64,000 bases of DNA, taken from Brackiella oedipodis DSM 13743. GTDB lineage: Bacteria > Pseudomonadota > Gammaproteobacteria > Burkholderiales > Burkholderiaceae_B. The notes under the pieces are model-generated. The model was not told the DNA's origin. It worked only from the letters and a program-made list of their open reading frames with translations, and searched no databases. A program made the position numbers and the translations under genes. Numbering within the stretch: position 1 is the stretch's first letter; each line of letters begins with the position of its first letter. This document shows, piece after piece, positions 55,809 to 64,000 of the stretch. The stretch covers positions 509,521 through 573,520 of the forward strand of contig NZ_KK211205.1 of assembly GCF_000621025.1 (NCBI RefSeq), read 5' to 3'.

Positions 55809-56202
55809 GCAAGCTCGCGAGATCCTCAAACAGCAACCGTTTTCGCAATTATTAGAAACGGAATTGCTTGATTACACCGAAGAGCATGTTAGCCTTAGCG
55901 TTCCCGTCACTGATAAGGTGACACAACATTTTGGCTTTGCCCATGGGGGGCTCGTGGCTTTCTTGGCAGATGTTAGCCTCACCTTTGCAGGTGGCATTGC
56001 CCTGGGGCCCAAGGTCATCACCTCCGAATTTAAGATTAATTTTTTGCGCCCGGGCATTGGACAGACGCTCATTGCCGAGGCGTCAGTATTGGGAGCTGGC
56101 AAGCGTCAAGCGGTGACTCAGACGAAGATATATGCCATCAATAACGACACGCGTAAATTATGTGCGGTAGCGCAGGGCACTATTGTTAAGCTCGAAGATT
56201 AG
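55792..56202 (+). CDS. PaaI-family acyl-CoA thioesterase
   Basis: A 136-residue hotdog-fold protein with the PaaI-type motif HFGFAHGGLVAFLADVSLTFAGG and TSEFKINFLRPG. The ribosome site AAAGGGGG lies inside the lldD tail, and the ATG overlaps lldD by 17 bp, so translation is coupled. It probably hydrolyses an aromatic or short acyl-CoA; the substrate is unknown. Confidence 0.88.
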   Translation: MLRSLEQAREILKQQPFSQLLETELLDYTEEHVSLSVPVTDKVTQHFGFAHGGLVAFLADVSLTFAGGIALGPKVITSEFKINFLRPGIGQTLIAEASVLGAGKRQAVTQTKIYAINNDTRKLCAVAQGTIVKLED

Positions 56203-56223
56203 TCAGGCTAGATACGAGTAGTG

Positions 56224-57024
56224 ATGATCACCATTTTAATGTTTTTAGCCGCAGGTGCTGTCATAGGGATTCTTGCTGGCCTACTAGGGGTGGGCGGTGG
56301 CGCGATCGTCGTGCCTGTGCTCTTGTACTATTTAGCCTCGCATGGTGTGGCGGAAGCTCTACACATGAAAATCGCACTGGGGACCTCTTTTGCGACGATC
56401 GTCATGACCGGTTTATCCTCAGTGTATGCACACAACAAAAAAGGCTCCATCTTGTGGCGAGTGGTTGGCTTTATGGCGATTGGATGCATCATCGGAGTCA
56501 TGCTGGGCAGCACGGTGGTTCGTTATCTGAGTAATACCTCACTTAAGGCGATTTTTTGTGTATTTTTGGCTTACACGGCATTTAAAATGCTCTCAAATGC
56601 TCGGCACCCGGAGCAGCAAAGCGTGCAGCAGGCCAGTCGCCTGCGCTATACCTTTTTTGGTTCCATTGTGGGTTTTATGTCTAGCTTTGTCGGTATTGGC
56701 GGCGGCACTATTACCGTTCCTCTTCTAACTAAAGTAGGGCATACCATGCAACAAGCGATTGGCTCGTCCTCCGCTTTGGGCGTGGTCTTAGCCTTGTCAG
56801 GTGCTTTTTTTGCCATTCTCAATGGTTGGCATCAGCCAATGTTGCCAGCGCATTCGCTAGGCTATGTGTATTTGCCCGCTTTTGTGGGGATTTCTATTGC
56901 CAGTATGCTTTTTGCCCCTCTGGGCGCAAAGCTGGTTTACATCTTACCCACTAAGCGTATCCGGCAAATTTTTGCGGTGTTTTTGCTAGCCGTCTTAATT
57001 GACTTATTAGTGCATTTATTCTAA
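56224..57024 (+). CDS. TauE/SafE-family membrane transporter
   Basis: A GTG at 56221 and an ATG at 56224 are adjacent and in frame; I prefer the ATG. The 266-residue product has about eight membrane segments in two repeats, each led by a glycine-rich motif: GLLGVGGGAIVVPVLLYYL and SFVGIGGGTITVPLLTKVG. This is the sulfite/organosulfonate exporter family (TauE/SafE). It is 21 bp after the thioesterase and probably in the lldD unit. The substrate is inferred only at family level; anion export is likely. Confidence 0.88.
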   Translation: MITILMFLAAGAVIGILAGLLGVGGGAIVVPVLLYYLASHGVAEALHMKIALGTSFATIVMTGLSSVYAHNKKGSILWRVVGFMAIGCIIGVMLGSTVVRYLSNTSLKAIFCVFLAYTAFKMLSNARHPEQQSVQQASRLRYTFFGSIVGFMSSFVGIGGGTITVPLLTKVGHTMQQAIGSSSALGVVLALSGAFFAILNGWHQPMLPAHSLGYVYLPAFVGISIASMLFAPLGAKLVYILPTKRIRQIFAVFLLAVLIDLLVHLF

Positions 57025-57137
57025 TAAATTGTCCTATCTGGCATTTTATGTTACGTTTTTAAAAGTAACTTCACTTGCCTTAAGGATCCGAGGCCACTAT
57101 ATTAGTAGCTTAACCCTCTACTTAAAAGGAGTCTGTG

Positions 57138-57272
57138 ATGTCACAAGCGCAAAAACCATTTGAAAAAGAACAAAGCGAAGAACAAAAAGAGCATGAAGTC
57201 GAAAAGGACGTGGACGAGCGTGATGCTGATCCCGATGAAGTGTCCGAAGAAAACATGGTAGGCGGTGAATAA
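57138..57272 (+). CDS. small, highly acidic protein, 44 aa, unknown
   Basis: The frame starts at ATG 57138 with a near-perfect ribosome site (AAAGGAG, 57125-57131) and ends at TAA 57270-57272. The 44 residues contain 17 Asp/Glu against 5 Lys/Arg, no cysteine and no membrane segment, and end MVGGE. Composition suggests an intrinsically disordered protein. A terminator lies downstream at 57395. The family is not recognised. It is distinct from the 41-residue acidic protein at 3073, although similar in style. Confidence 0.65.
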   Translation: MSQAQKPFEKEQSEEQKEHEVEKDVDERDADPDEVSEENMVGGE

Positions 57273-57394
57273 GTCATTGCCTGTGTGACTTGATCTTTCA
57301 GGCGCATCACGGAATCGCCTGAGTCTAGGAAACGCATAGATGGATGCACTAGACTAAGCTCAACAGCTGACCACAACCTACCTACATTGCAAAC

Positions 57395-57430
57395 ACCCCC
57401 ATCGCTTTACAAGCGTATGGGGGTATTTTT
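57395..57430 (+). terminator. terminator downstream of the 44-aa acidic protein
   Basis: The stem ACCCCCATCGCTT with AAGCGTATGGGGGT (one bulged base) is followed by ATTTTT. Confidence 0.88.
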
Positions 57431-57471
57431 ATGAGGTGATGTTTGGTAAAAACGAAAGTGGCGCTTTTAAG

Positions 57472-58653
57472 TTACTGAGTCTTAATCTGCATCCAACCGT
57501 CATCTAAGGCTTGAAGGATGAGATTTTGGGTGTCAGCATCAGCGTCACGTAATTTAGCGACCGCAATTTCTCTGTTATCGGCGAGTTCTATAAGTATTGG
57601 ATTGAGCGCTATGTCGACCACTTCGCCATTAAAGAATAATGCCTGGTTTTTGTAGAGCATGCGTGATTGCAAGTCCAAGCAGAGGAGCGTGTCGTCACTT
57701 AGATCCTCTAATTCGATTTGTTCTGCGGCGATCTGAAATTCACTCAATTGATTCGGCTCGGTCAACCAACAACCCAAGTAGCGAGCCACGAGATCCTCGC
57801 TAAATTGCAGCGCATTAACTAATCCTAAACCGGTATCAATCATTCTTTGGGGCAGTTCAGCGCTATGGTTGGTAGCCGCGCTATGGCGATCTTCGTAAAC
57901 CCCCGCAAACTGCATGCCTTTCAATGCAGGTTCCGAATATAAACCGATGCCTAAACCGTTATTAATACTGACTTGATCAGCGGCAGCCTCGAGAATACCG
58001 CGCACCATTTGCGCCAGACTTAAGGTTCTAAACCCAATCGAGATCGTGATGCAGTCGGGGCCCAGCGCCACCCCGTCATGCGCACATTGCGGGGGTAGAT
58101 ACAACATATCGCCCGGCTCAAGCGTAAAGGCTTGCTCGGGCTGAAAATTTTGCAAAATACGGCAGGGCAGACCAGGAATAAGTGTTTTGTCTGCTTGCTG
58201 GCTAATACGCCAATGCCGTTTGCCATGTGCTTGCAACAAAAACACATCATAGCTATCAAAATGGGGGCCAACACCACCGCCATCGGCCGCGAGGCTAATC
58301 ATGACATCATCAAAACGTGCCTCTGGAATAAAACTAAATAATCGCGCCAGTTGCTGCACGGCAGCATGGTGTAGATCCACGCTTTGCACCAATAAGGTCC
58401 AATTCGACTCATTCATGCTTGGACAAGAGTGAATTGGACCTTTTTGTAAAAACCACTGCTGCTCTTGGTGGCGAATGAGTCTAGATTCTACCTGCTCGGA
58501 TTGCGCTAAGGCTTGCAGCTCATCAATACTGATTGGCAGTGTAAAGTTGGCAATGGCTTGTCGAATCAAGAGAGGCTTTTGCTGCCAGACTTCTTGCATA
58601 AATTGCCACGGGCTGTATTGACCGAGCAGGTCTAGTTTTTTATCGAGATTCAT
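57472..58653 (-). CDS. roxA: ribosomal protein uL16 arginine hydroxylase (RoxA/YcfD type)
   Basis: A 393-residue JmjC/cupin 2-oxoglutarate oxygenase. The iron facial triad is His131-x-Asp133 (GVGPHFDSYDVFLLQ) and His192 (PPQCAHDGVAL), close to E. coli YcfD numbering (125, 127, 187). Trp148-Arg (KRHWRI) and the TLEPGDMLYLPP turn are also present. A dimerisation and winged-helix C-terminal part follows. RoxA hydroxylates an arginine of ribosomal protein L16. Length agrees with the family (about 373-390). Confidence 0.92.
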   Translation of the reverse strand: MNLDKKLDLLGQYSPWQFMQEVWQQKPLLIRQAIANFTLPISIDELQALAQSEQVESRLIRHQEQQWFLQKGPIHSCPSMNESNWTLLVQSVDLHHAAVQQLARLFSFIPEARFDDVMISLAADGGGVGPHFDSYDVFLLQAHGKRHWRISQQADKTLIPGLPCRILQNFQPEQAFTLEPGDMLYLPPQCAHDGVALGPDCITISIGFRTLSLAQMVRGILEAAADQVSINNGLGIGLYSEPALKGMQFAGVYEDRHSAATNHSAELPQRMIDTGLGLVNALQFSEDLVARYLGCWLTEPNQLSEFQIAAEQIELEDLSDDTLLCLDLQSRMLYKNQALFFNGEVVDIALNPILIELADNREIAVAKLRDADADTQNLILQALDDGWMQIKTQ

Positions 58654-58680
58654 TCGTACTTAAGGATTACGGGTCAGTGG

Positions 58681-59556
58681 TTAGTCTTTGATGGCATTCA
58701 GCAGTTCTTCGGCCGCCAATATACCGAGCGCGTTAGAAGCAAGAGGACTATCGCCAGTTAAGAGTTTTCTGTCTTTATGCGTTTGTCCTGTCATTTTATC
58801 GTTAACCACCTTGAGACCTTGTTGGGTGAGTAAGTCAGCCACTAACCATTGCAAACGTCCTGGCAAATAACCAATATCGAGGTTAGCACCTTCGTCTAAG
58901 GCATCCGGGAAGACGCAAACAGAGTAGCCCTTAAAGGGTGACTCTTGACGATCCAGACCTGCAGATAATAAGGCCGCTGGGCCATGGCATAAGGTAATGA
59001 TATGCTTGTCATTTTCTAGGGCCCAATCGAGCGATTGTTGAACCGCTTTGCTATGGGAAATACCCACGACTGCCGCATGTCCACCTGGAATAAAGAGTGC
59101 AATGTAATCAGAATCAGGACCTAAATCGTTTTTGATGACGTCCTCAAGGACCTTAGGTTGTTTAAGCTTAGCGAGTAATTTTTGGTAGGTAGACTGCACA
59201 GCTTGGTCTTCTTGTGGCATCGCCCATAATTCTAATTTGACGGGGTAGCCACTGAGGGTAGCGACGTCAACATCAAAGCCCGCCTCCATTAAGTGATGCA
59301 AGGGTAACAACATTTCTACAGGGTGATTACCGGTAGAAAAAAACTTACCGTTTTGTAAAAGCACATAACGCTCTTCGGCAGCAATCATCAGTACTTTCCA
59401 TTTGCCACCTTTATAGGCATCTTTAAATTTAACGCCGTCAAAATCAGTTTTCGGGGCTGTATATTGACTTAAAGAATAGGGGGAAGGGAAATACGCATTA
59501 TCTTCGGCGTAATCGCGGCTAGGTTCTTTACTTAAGCGGTTAACATCCTTGCTCAT
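58681..59556 (-). CDS. hchA: HchA (Hsp31): glyoxalase III / deglycase-chaperone
   Basis: The open frame starts at GTG 59583, but the ATG at 59556 ([31 protein letters not shown]) has AAAGGA 8 bp upstream and gives 291 residues (E. coli 283). The DJ-1-like core has [13 protein letters not shown] and the nucleophile elbow [37 protein letters not shown] gives the metal-site Glu and His. HchA handles methylglyoxal and acts as a holding chaperone under heat and acid stress. It is a single gene. Confidence 0.93.
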   Translation of the reverse strand: MSKDVNRLSKEPSRDYAEDNAYFPSPYSLSQYTAPKTDFDGVKFKDAYKGGKWKVLMIAAEERYVLLQNGKFFSTGNHPVEMLLPLHHLMEAGFDVDVATLSGYPVKLELWAMPQEDQAVQSTYQKLLAKLKQPKVLEDVIKNDLGPDSDYIALFIPGGHAAVVGISHSKAVQQSLDWALENDKHIITLCHGPAALLSAGLDRQESPFKGYSVCVFPDALDEGANLDIGYLPGRLQWLVADLLTQQGLKVVNDKMTGQTHKDRKLLTGDSPLASNALGILAAEELLNAIKD

Positions 59557-59722
59557 TTCTCTCATCCTTTTTTGTGTGCACAATATCGCGTTGCTAGTGA
59601 TTAGCCTGGGATAAGGGGTGTGCGCGAGCCCTTTATCCTTGCTGGTTATAACACTCTGCTCTTACTAAAGCAAATGCCTGAATGCTTGTATTTGTTATTT
59701 TTTCTTAAATATCAATCACTAA

Positions 59723-62386
59723 TTACGAATCCCTGTCCGTGAACTGCTGCTTTAAGTGATATAGTGCATCCAAGGCCTGGCGTGGACTTAATTCATCAGG
59801 ATCGATCTGCGTCAACGCTTGTTTGAGGGCGAGCGCTTCAGGATCAGGGGCTGGCTCATTAGCGGTGGCCAGCTCTGCGTCTGACATGGCATGACTCGGT
59901 TCAGCAAATAAATCCAGTTGTTGATGGTCTTGATTTTGTTGTTCCAAGCGCTCTAATTCACGCTGTGCCTGACGCACGACGGCCATCGGGATGCCCGCGC
60001 GTTGTGCCACTTCAATGCCATAACTACGACTGGCAGGACCTTCTTGAACCTCATGCAAAAATACAATATTACCAGCAGTTTTGGCGGCACTAAAATGAAT
60101 ATTAACGGCATGTGCAGTTTGATCTGCGAGCTTAGTAATTTCGAAATAGTGAGTTGCAAACAGTGTTAGGGCTTGGTTGTGATGCAACAAATGACAGGCA
60201 ATCGACCACGCTAAGGCTAGACCATCATAGGTGGAGGTACCGCGACCGACTTCATCCATCAACACCAAGCTATGTGGACTGGCCGCTGCCAAGATACTGG
60301 CCGCTTCTGTCATCTCCATCATAAAGGTAGAACGGCCACCCGCTAAATCGTCGGCCGCACCAATCCGCGTAAAAATCCGATCAATATCACCAATCAGTGC
60401 CTGTTGGGCAGGCACAAAACTACCCATACGTGCTAATAAGACGATTAATGCTGTTTGACGCATATAGGTAGATTTGCCACCCATATTAGGGCCCGTAATG
60501 AGTAATAAACGCCGCTCAGTATTTAAATCACAGTCATTCGGTGTAAAGCGCTCTATGCTACGTTCGACAATGGCGTGACGCCCTTGAGTGATATGAATTT
60601 GCGCTTCATCACTCAGGCGTGGGGCGACCCAGTCGTTGCTGTAGGCATGCCAAGCTAAACTCGCAAAAACATCGAGTTGCGCCAGTGCCCGAGCGCATGC
60701 ATATAAAGCGGATACATAGGTTTGTAATTGTTCAATCAGTTGCTCAAAAAGATATTTTTCGCGACTCAAACAACGATCTTTGGCGGATAAGACTTTATCT
60801 TCCCAGTTCTTCAGTTCGGGTGTGATATAGCGTTCAACATTTTTGAGGGTTTGTTTGCGTCGATAATGCAAAGGGGCTTTGTCGGCCTGGTTTTTGCTGA
60901 CCTCTATATAAAAACCATGGACGCGGTTGTATTCAATTCGCAAATTACTAATGCCAGTCTCTTGGCGCTCTTTTTGCTCCATTTGCAGTAAAAAATCACC
61001 GCTAGCTTGAGATAGTTGACGAAACTCGTCGAGTTCCTCATCAAATCCCGTGGCAATGACACCCCCTTCACGGACAAGCGTGCTGGGTTCGGCCGCTAGC
61101 GCATTTTGTAAAAGCGCCAGCAGCGGCGCCTCGAGTTGTAGAGCACGATGCAAAGGCATTAAGGCAGAGCTATCGTTAAATTGCGCTTCGATAAGGGCCC
61201 TGACGGCGGGCAACTGTTGCAGACTCTCTCGGAGGGCAGCTAATTCTTTGGGCCTTACAGAAGCAAGAGCAATGCGCGTCGCAATGCGCTCAATATCTGC
61301 CATATTGTTAAGACTTTGACGCAACTTGCTACCTGTCTGACCGGCGCCTTGACAGGCAAATAATTCGGCCACCGCGCTTTGACGCTGGGTCACGCTTGCG
61401 GTATCACGTAAGGGATGATGCAGCCATTGGCGCAATAAACGCCCCCCCATGGGCGTGTTGCAATGATTGAGCAAATTAAATAGGGTCGGGCCTTTATCTC
61501 CCTGAATAGTCTCACTAATCTCGAGATTGCGTCGAGTGACTGGATCAAGCACTAAATATTGCTCTGGATAATCAACCTGAATGGCTTGTAAATAAGACAG
61601 CGATTGGGTCTGCGTATGTTCTGCATAGCGGAGCAGCGCGCCTGCTGCGCATACCGCCGCTGGCATATGATCTAAGCCAAAGCCCCCCAAAGACGCTATC
61701 TGGTAATGCTGACACAAAAAATCATGATTGCTTTGGTAATCAAAATGCCAATCGGCGGTTTTGCTCATCGCCGCCGGATAGGGTTTTTCGAGCGAAAAAC
61801 CATCTGCTGTGACGATTTCGGCGGGCGCGATGCGATGAATCTCGCTATCCAATTGTGCTGGCTCGCATTCACAGACTTTAAAAACACCACTGGAAAGATT
61901 CAACCAGGCTAGACCATAGATGGACTTGCGGCCTTTGGAGCGCAGATAAACCGCCATGAGTGGGCGCTCATTATGAGCGGGCAAGAGTGCATCATCCGTC
62001 AATGTTCCTGGGGTTACGGTGCGGACAATTTTGCGCTCGACAGGGCCTTTAGTACTGGCGGGATCCCCAATTTGTTCACAAATCGCGACGGATTCCCCCA
62101 TGGCCACTAGACGAGCCAAATATTGTTCCATGGCATGCACGGGAACGCCGGCCATGGGAATAGGTTCCCCGTTTGAACTGCCGCGCTTGGTGAGGGTTAG
62201 GTTCAGGAGCTTAGCCGTATAAATGGCGTCCTCAAAAAACATTTCATAAAAATCACCCATGCGATAGAACAGCAAAATATTACCTGCTTCATGTTTCAGT
62301 TGCAGGTATTGCTTCATCATAGGGGTGTGACCCGCAAAGGGGTCAGATGATGGAGGATTCTCTGTTGATGTGGAACGAGTGGACAT
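59723..62386 (-). CDS. mutS: DNA mismatch repair protein MutS
   Basis: An 887-residue protein. The mismatch-wedging Phe-x-Glu lies in [13 protein letters not shown] (Phe46, Glu48). Connector, lever and clamp regions follow, then the ATPase with Walker [29 protein letters not shown] and the helix-turn-helix C-terminus. The beta-clamp-binding/tetramer end is present (LDLFAEPS, then [15 protein letters not shown]). It starts 5 bp after the amn stop, so amn-mutS form one leftward unit. Confidence 0.97.
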   Translation of the reverse strand: MSTRSTSTENPPSSDPFAGHTPMMKQYLQLKHEAGNILLFYRMGDFYEMFFEDAIYTAKLLNLTLTKRGSSNGEPIPMAGVPVHAMEQYLARLVAMGESVAICEQIGDPASTKGPVERKIVRTVTPGTLTDDALLPAHNERPLMAVYLRSKGRKSIYGLAWLNLSSGVFKVCECEPAQLDSEIHRIAPAEIVTADGFSLEKPYPAAMSKTADWHFDYQSNHDFLCQHYQIASLGGFGLDHMPAAVCAAGALLRYAEHTQTQSLSYLQAIQVDYPEQYLVLDPVTRRNLEISETIQGDKGPTLFNLLNHCNTPMGGRLLRQWLHHPLRDTASVTQRQSAVAELFACQGAGQTGSKLRQSLNNMADIERIATRIALASVRPKELAALRESLQQLPAVRALIEAQFNDSSALMPLHRALQLEAPLLALLQNALAAEPSTLVREGGVIATGFDEELDEFRQLSQASGDFLLQMEQKERQETGISNLRIEYNRVHGFYIEVSKNQADKAPLHYRRKQTLKNVERYITPELKNWEDKVLSAKDRCLSREKYLFEQLIEQLQTYVSALYACARALAQLDVFASLAWHAYSNDWVAPRLSDEAQIHITQGRHAIVERSIERFTPNDCDLNTERRLLLITGPNMGGKSTYMRQTALIVLLARMGSFVPAQQALIGDIDRIFTRIGAADDLAGGRSTFMMEMTEAASILAAASPHSLVLMDEVGRGTSTYDGLALAWSIACHLLHHNQALTLFATHYFEITKLADQTAHAVNIHFSAAKTAGNIVFLHEVQEGPASRSYGIEVAQRAGIPMAVVRQAQRELERLEQQNQDHQQLDLFAEPSHAMSDAELATANEPAPDPEALALKQALTQIDPDELSPRQALDALYHLKQQFTDRDS

Positions 62387-62391
62387 GCAAA

Positions 62392-63873
62392 TTATTTGAA
62401 GGGGGTTTCTATAAAGCTACGAAGTTTACGAGAATACAGACGATCGCTGGGCATTTGGCGTAAAAACTCTAAGGCTCTCAAACCGATTTGTAGGTGTTGA
62501 TTAATCTGCGTAGTATAAAAAGAATTGGCCATGCGAGGTAGCTTAAGTTCGCCATGTAAAGGTTTGTCAGAGACACACAATAAGGTCCCATAAGGCACCC
62601 GAAGTCTAAAGCCATTGGCCGCAATCGTCGCCGATTCCATATCAAGACCAATGGCTCGCGATTGTGATAAATGTTGGTCTAAGTCTTTTTGGTCCAACAA
62701 TTCCCAATTACGATTATCAATGCTAGCGACGGTGCCTGTGCGCATAATCCGTTTGAGCTCCCAATTTTGTAGGCCGGAAATTTCTTCGACGGCTTTCTCG
62801 AGAGCGACTTGAATCTCTGCCAAAGGAGGTAGTGGCACATGTAAGGGCAGGTCAGCATCCAAGACATGGTCATCACGCACATAACCATGGGCAAGGACAT
62901 AATCGCCCAGTTGCTGAGTATTGCGCAAGCCAGCACAATGACCAAGCATGATCCATGCCGAAGGTCGCAACACACCAATATGGTCAGTAATTGTTTTGGC
63001 ATTAGAGGGGCCAACACCAATATTGACCAAGGTGATGCCATTATTGTCGGCACGTTTGAGATGGTAGCTTGGCATTTGCGGTAGACGCGTTGGTTTTTGG
63101 TGGTTGATCGCGCCTTGGCGACTCACAAAATTACCTGGTTCGACGAGCTCGGTATAGCCAGAGTCAGGGTCTTCAAGCCATTGCTTAGAAAGTGCGCAGA
63201 ACTCATCGACGTAAAACTGGTAATTAGTAAAGATCACAAAGTTTTGGAAGTGTTCAGGTAAGGTGGCCGTGTAGTGCTCGAGCCGTTGTAAAGAGTAATC
63301 CACACGCGGCGCCGTAAATGGCGCAAGTGGGTGATCCTCGCCGGGAGCTAAGCGCAATGTACCATTGACAATCGCATCATCAATAATGGTCAGATCAGGT
63401 ACATCAAAATGATTACGGATTAATAAGTTCTGTGACTCTGTGATTTGTGCAGCCACTGAAAGCTTATCGAAATAACAAAAATGTAAAGGAATGGCGGTTT
63501 GTGACAAACCGACTTGAATCGCCACACCGTGATTTTTGATAAGCAATCCCATTTGCTCGATTAAGTATTTTTTGAATAACTCGGGACGCGTCACGGTGGT
63601 AACGTAGGTCTCGGGTTCCGTCGCATAGCCATAGGCTAGGCGACTATCGACGAGCTGGTGTTGCTCTAGATGAAAACGAATCTGCGGATAATAACCACGT
63701 ACATGCACATGACTGGGGAGTTCATTTTTGACATAGGCCCGAAAATGCTCGGTGATAAATTGGCATTGTTGCTCATAAATAGCGAGCAGTTGCTGGTAAG
63801 CTTTTTCGGCATCAGTAAAACTTTGCTGTGGTGTAAATGGCGGGCTAATCACTGTCTTGGCACGCATCGGCAT
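62392..63873 (-). CDS. amn: AMP nucleosidase
   Basis: The frame is open to 63900, but the ATG at 63873 follows AGGAG by 6-7 bp and gives 493 residues (E. coli Amn 484). The N-terminal AMP nucleosidase domain ([24 protein letters not shown]) precedes a nucleoside phosphorylase fold: [49 protein letters not shown] and the [34 protein letters not shown] end. It splits AMP into adenine and ribose 5-phosphate and so regulates the AMP pool. It heads the amn-mutS pair. Confidence 0.96.
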   Translation of the reverse strand: MPMRAKTVISPPFTPQQSFTDAEKAYQQLLAIYEQQCQFITEHFRAYVKNELPSHVHVRGYYPQIRFHLEQHQLVDSRLAYGYATEPETYVTTVTRPELFKKYLIEQMGLLIKNHGVAIQVGLSQTAIPLHFCYFDKLSVAAQITESQNLLIRNHFDVPDLTIIDDAIVNGTLRLAPGEDHPLAPFTAPRVDYSLQRLEHYTATLPEHFQNFVIFTNYQFYVDEFCALSKQWLEDPDSGYTELVEPGNFVSRQGAINHQKPTRLPQMPSYHLKRADNNGITLVNIGVGPSNAKTITDHIGVLRPSAWIMLGHCAGLRNTQQLGDYVLAHGYVRDDHVLDADLPLHVPLPPLAEIQVALEKAVEEISGLQNWELKRIMRTGTVASIDNRNWELLDQKDLDQHLSQSRAIGLDMESATIAANGFRLRVPYGTLLCVSDKPLHGELKLPRMANSFYTTQINQHLQIGLRALEFLRQMPSDRLYSRKLRSFIETPFK

Positions 63874-64000
63874 TCTGAACTCCTGAGACCTCTCTAACAA
63901 AGCAAAAATAAGCTTATTTACGATTTATCAAATATTATTTCATAATAAGGTGTTTTTTGTTAAAGTTAGACTAAATTTCAATTTTTTACGAAGTGAGGAT
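63874..64000. other. AT-rich window end with a possible ribosome site of the next gene
   Basis: This AT-rich stretch must contain the amn promoter. The last bases (GTGAGGAT at 63993-64000) look like a ribosome site for a rightward gene beginning beyond the window. Confidence 0.3.

Noticed and set aside
57122-57376. 84-residue minus-strand ORF opposite the 44-aa acidic protein
   Set aside because: Ser/Cys-rich shadow of the acidic plus-strand gene, with no ribosome site.

Overview
The window is a piece of a bacterial chromosome of moderate GC. It is densely packed, almost entirely housekeeping, and most like a betaproteobacterium of the order Burkholderiales, probably Alcaligenaceae. The pointers are DUF3579 and DUF1841 proteins, a soluble RnfB next to nth, an rpsT-murJ neighbourhood, an intracellular PHB depolymerase of the Ralstonia PhaZ type, a RelA with a dead hydrolase domain, and trpB-trpA-accD in a row. 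The genus is inference; no rRNA operon is present. || Layout. 1-2.8 kb: pntAB transhydrogenase (pntB cut by the window edge). 3-5.1 kb: a 41-residue acidic protein, an AtoE-type transporter and a tRNA-Ser/tRNA-Leu pair. 5.1-12.5 kb: a double-domain M16 peptidase, DUF1841, icd, tRNA-Val, argF and DUF3579. 12.6-16.3 kb: a four-gene Mn/Fe ABC importer behind a Fur-box-like site. 16.4-22.4 kb: rpsT, murJ, then the cell-envelope and nucleotide run lpxK, Trm112-like, kdsB, adk, SDR. 22.5-28.6 kb: DnaA-box-like motifs, xseA, a lipoprotein/DUF192 pair, a cold-shock gene, clpS-clpA. 28.7-31.4 kb: tandem sstT paralogues. 31.5-35.8 kb: a leftward run fdxA, fpr, phaZ, rnfB, nth. 35.9-45 kb: pncB, a flavodoxin-like protein, relA, trpB-trpA-accD, gdhA. 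45-51.2 kb: dapA-bamC, a YciO-like protein, an EamA transporter, a PfpI protein, a thioesterase and small membrane proteins or lipoproteins. 53.4-64 kb: 3-hydroxyacyl-CoA dehydrogenase, lldD, a PaaI thioesterase, TauE/SafE, roxA, hchA, mutS, amn. || The one clearly accessory stretch is about 51.2-53.4 kb, flanked by tRNA-His and tRNA-Arg. Immediately downstream of tRNA-Arg are three exact 12-bp repeats and a decayed P4-type tyrosine integrase (in-frame stop plus frameshift). After these come a small membrane protein, a truncated lipoprotein, and a promoter-to-terminator unit of about 135 nt built mainly from three tandem 35-bp repeats. I read this as the scar of an integrated element. The repeat unit is a good candidate for an undescribed small RNA. 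A second orphan promoter/terminator unit lies at 49.87-50.04 kb. || Functional themes: redox supply (pnt, icd, gdhA, fdx/fpr, RnfB), carbon storage and short-chain acid use (PhaZ, AtoE, 3-hydroxyacyl-CoA dehydrogenases, LldD), metal uptake, amino-acid synthesis (argF, trpBA, dapA) and uptake (SstT), envelope assembly (kdsB, lpxK, murJ, bamC), and stress response and repair (relA, clpSA, csp, hchA, mutS, nth, xseA). Several proteins (ClpA, PhaZ, LldD) carry unusual charged low-complexity C-terminal tails.
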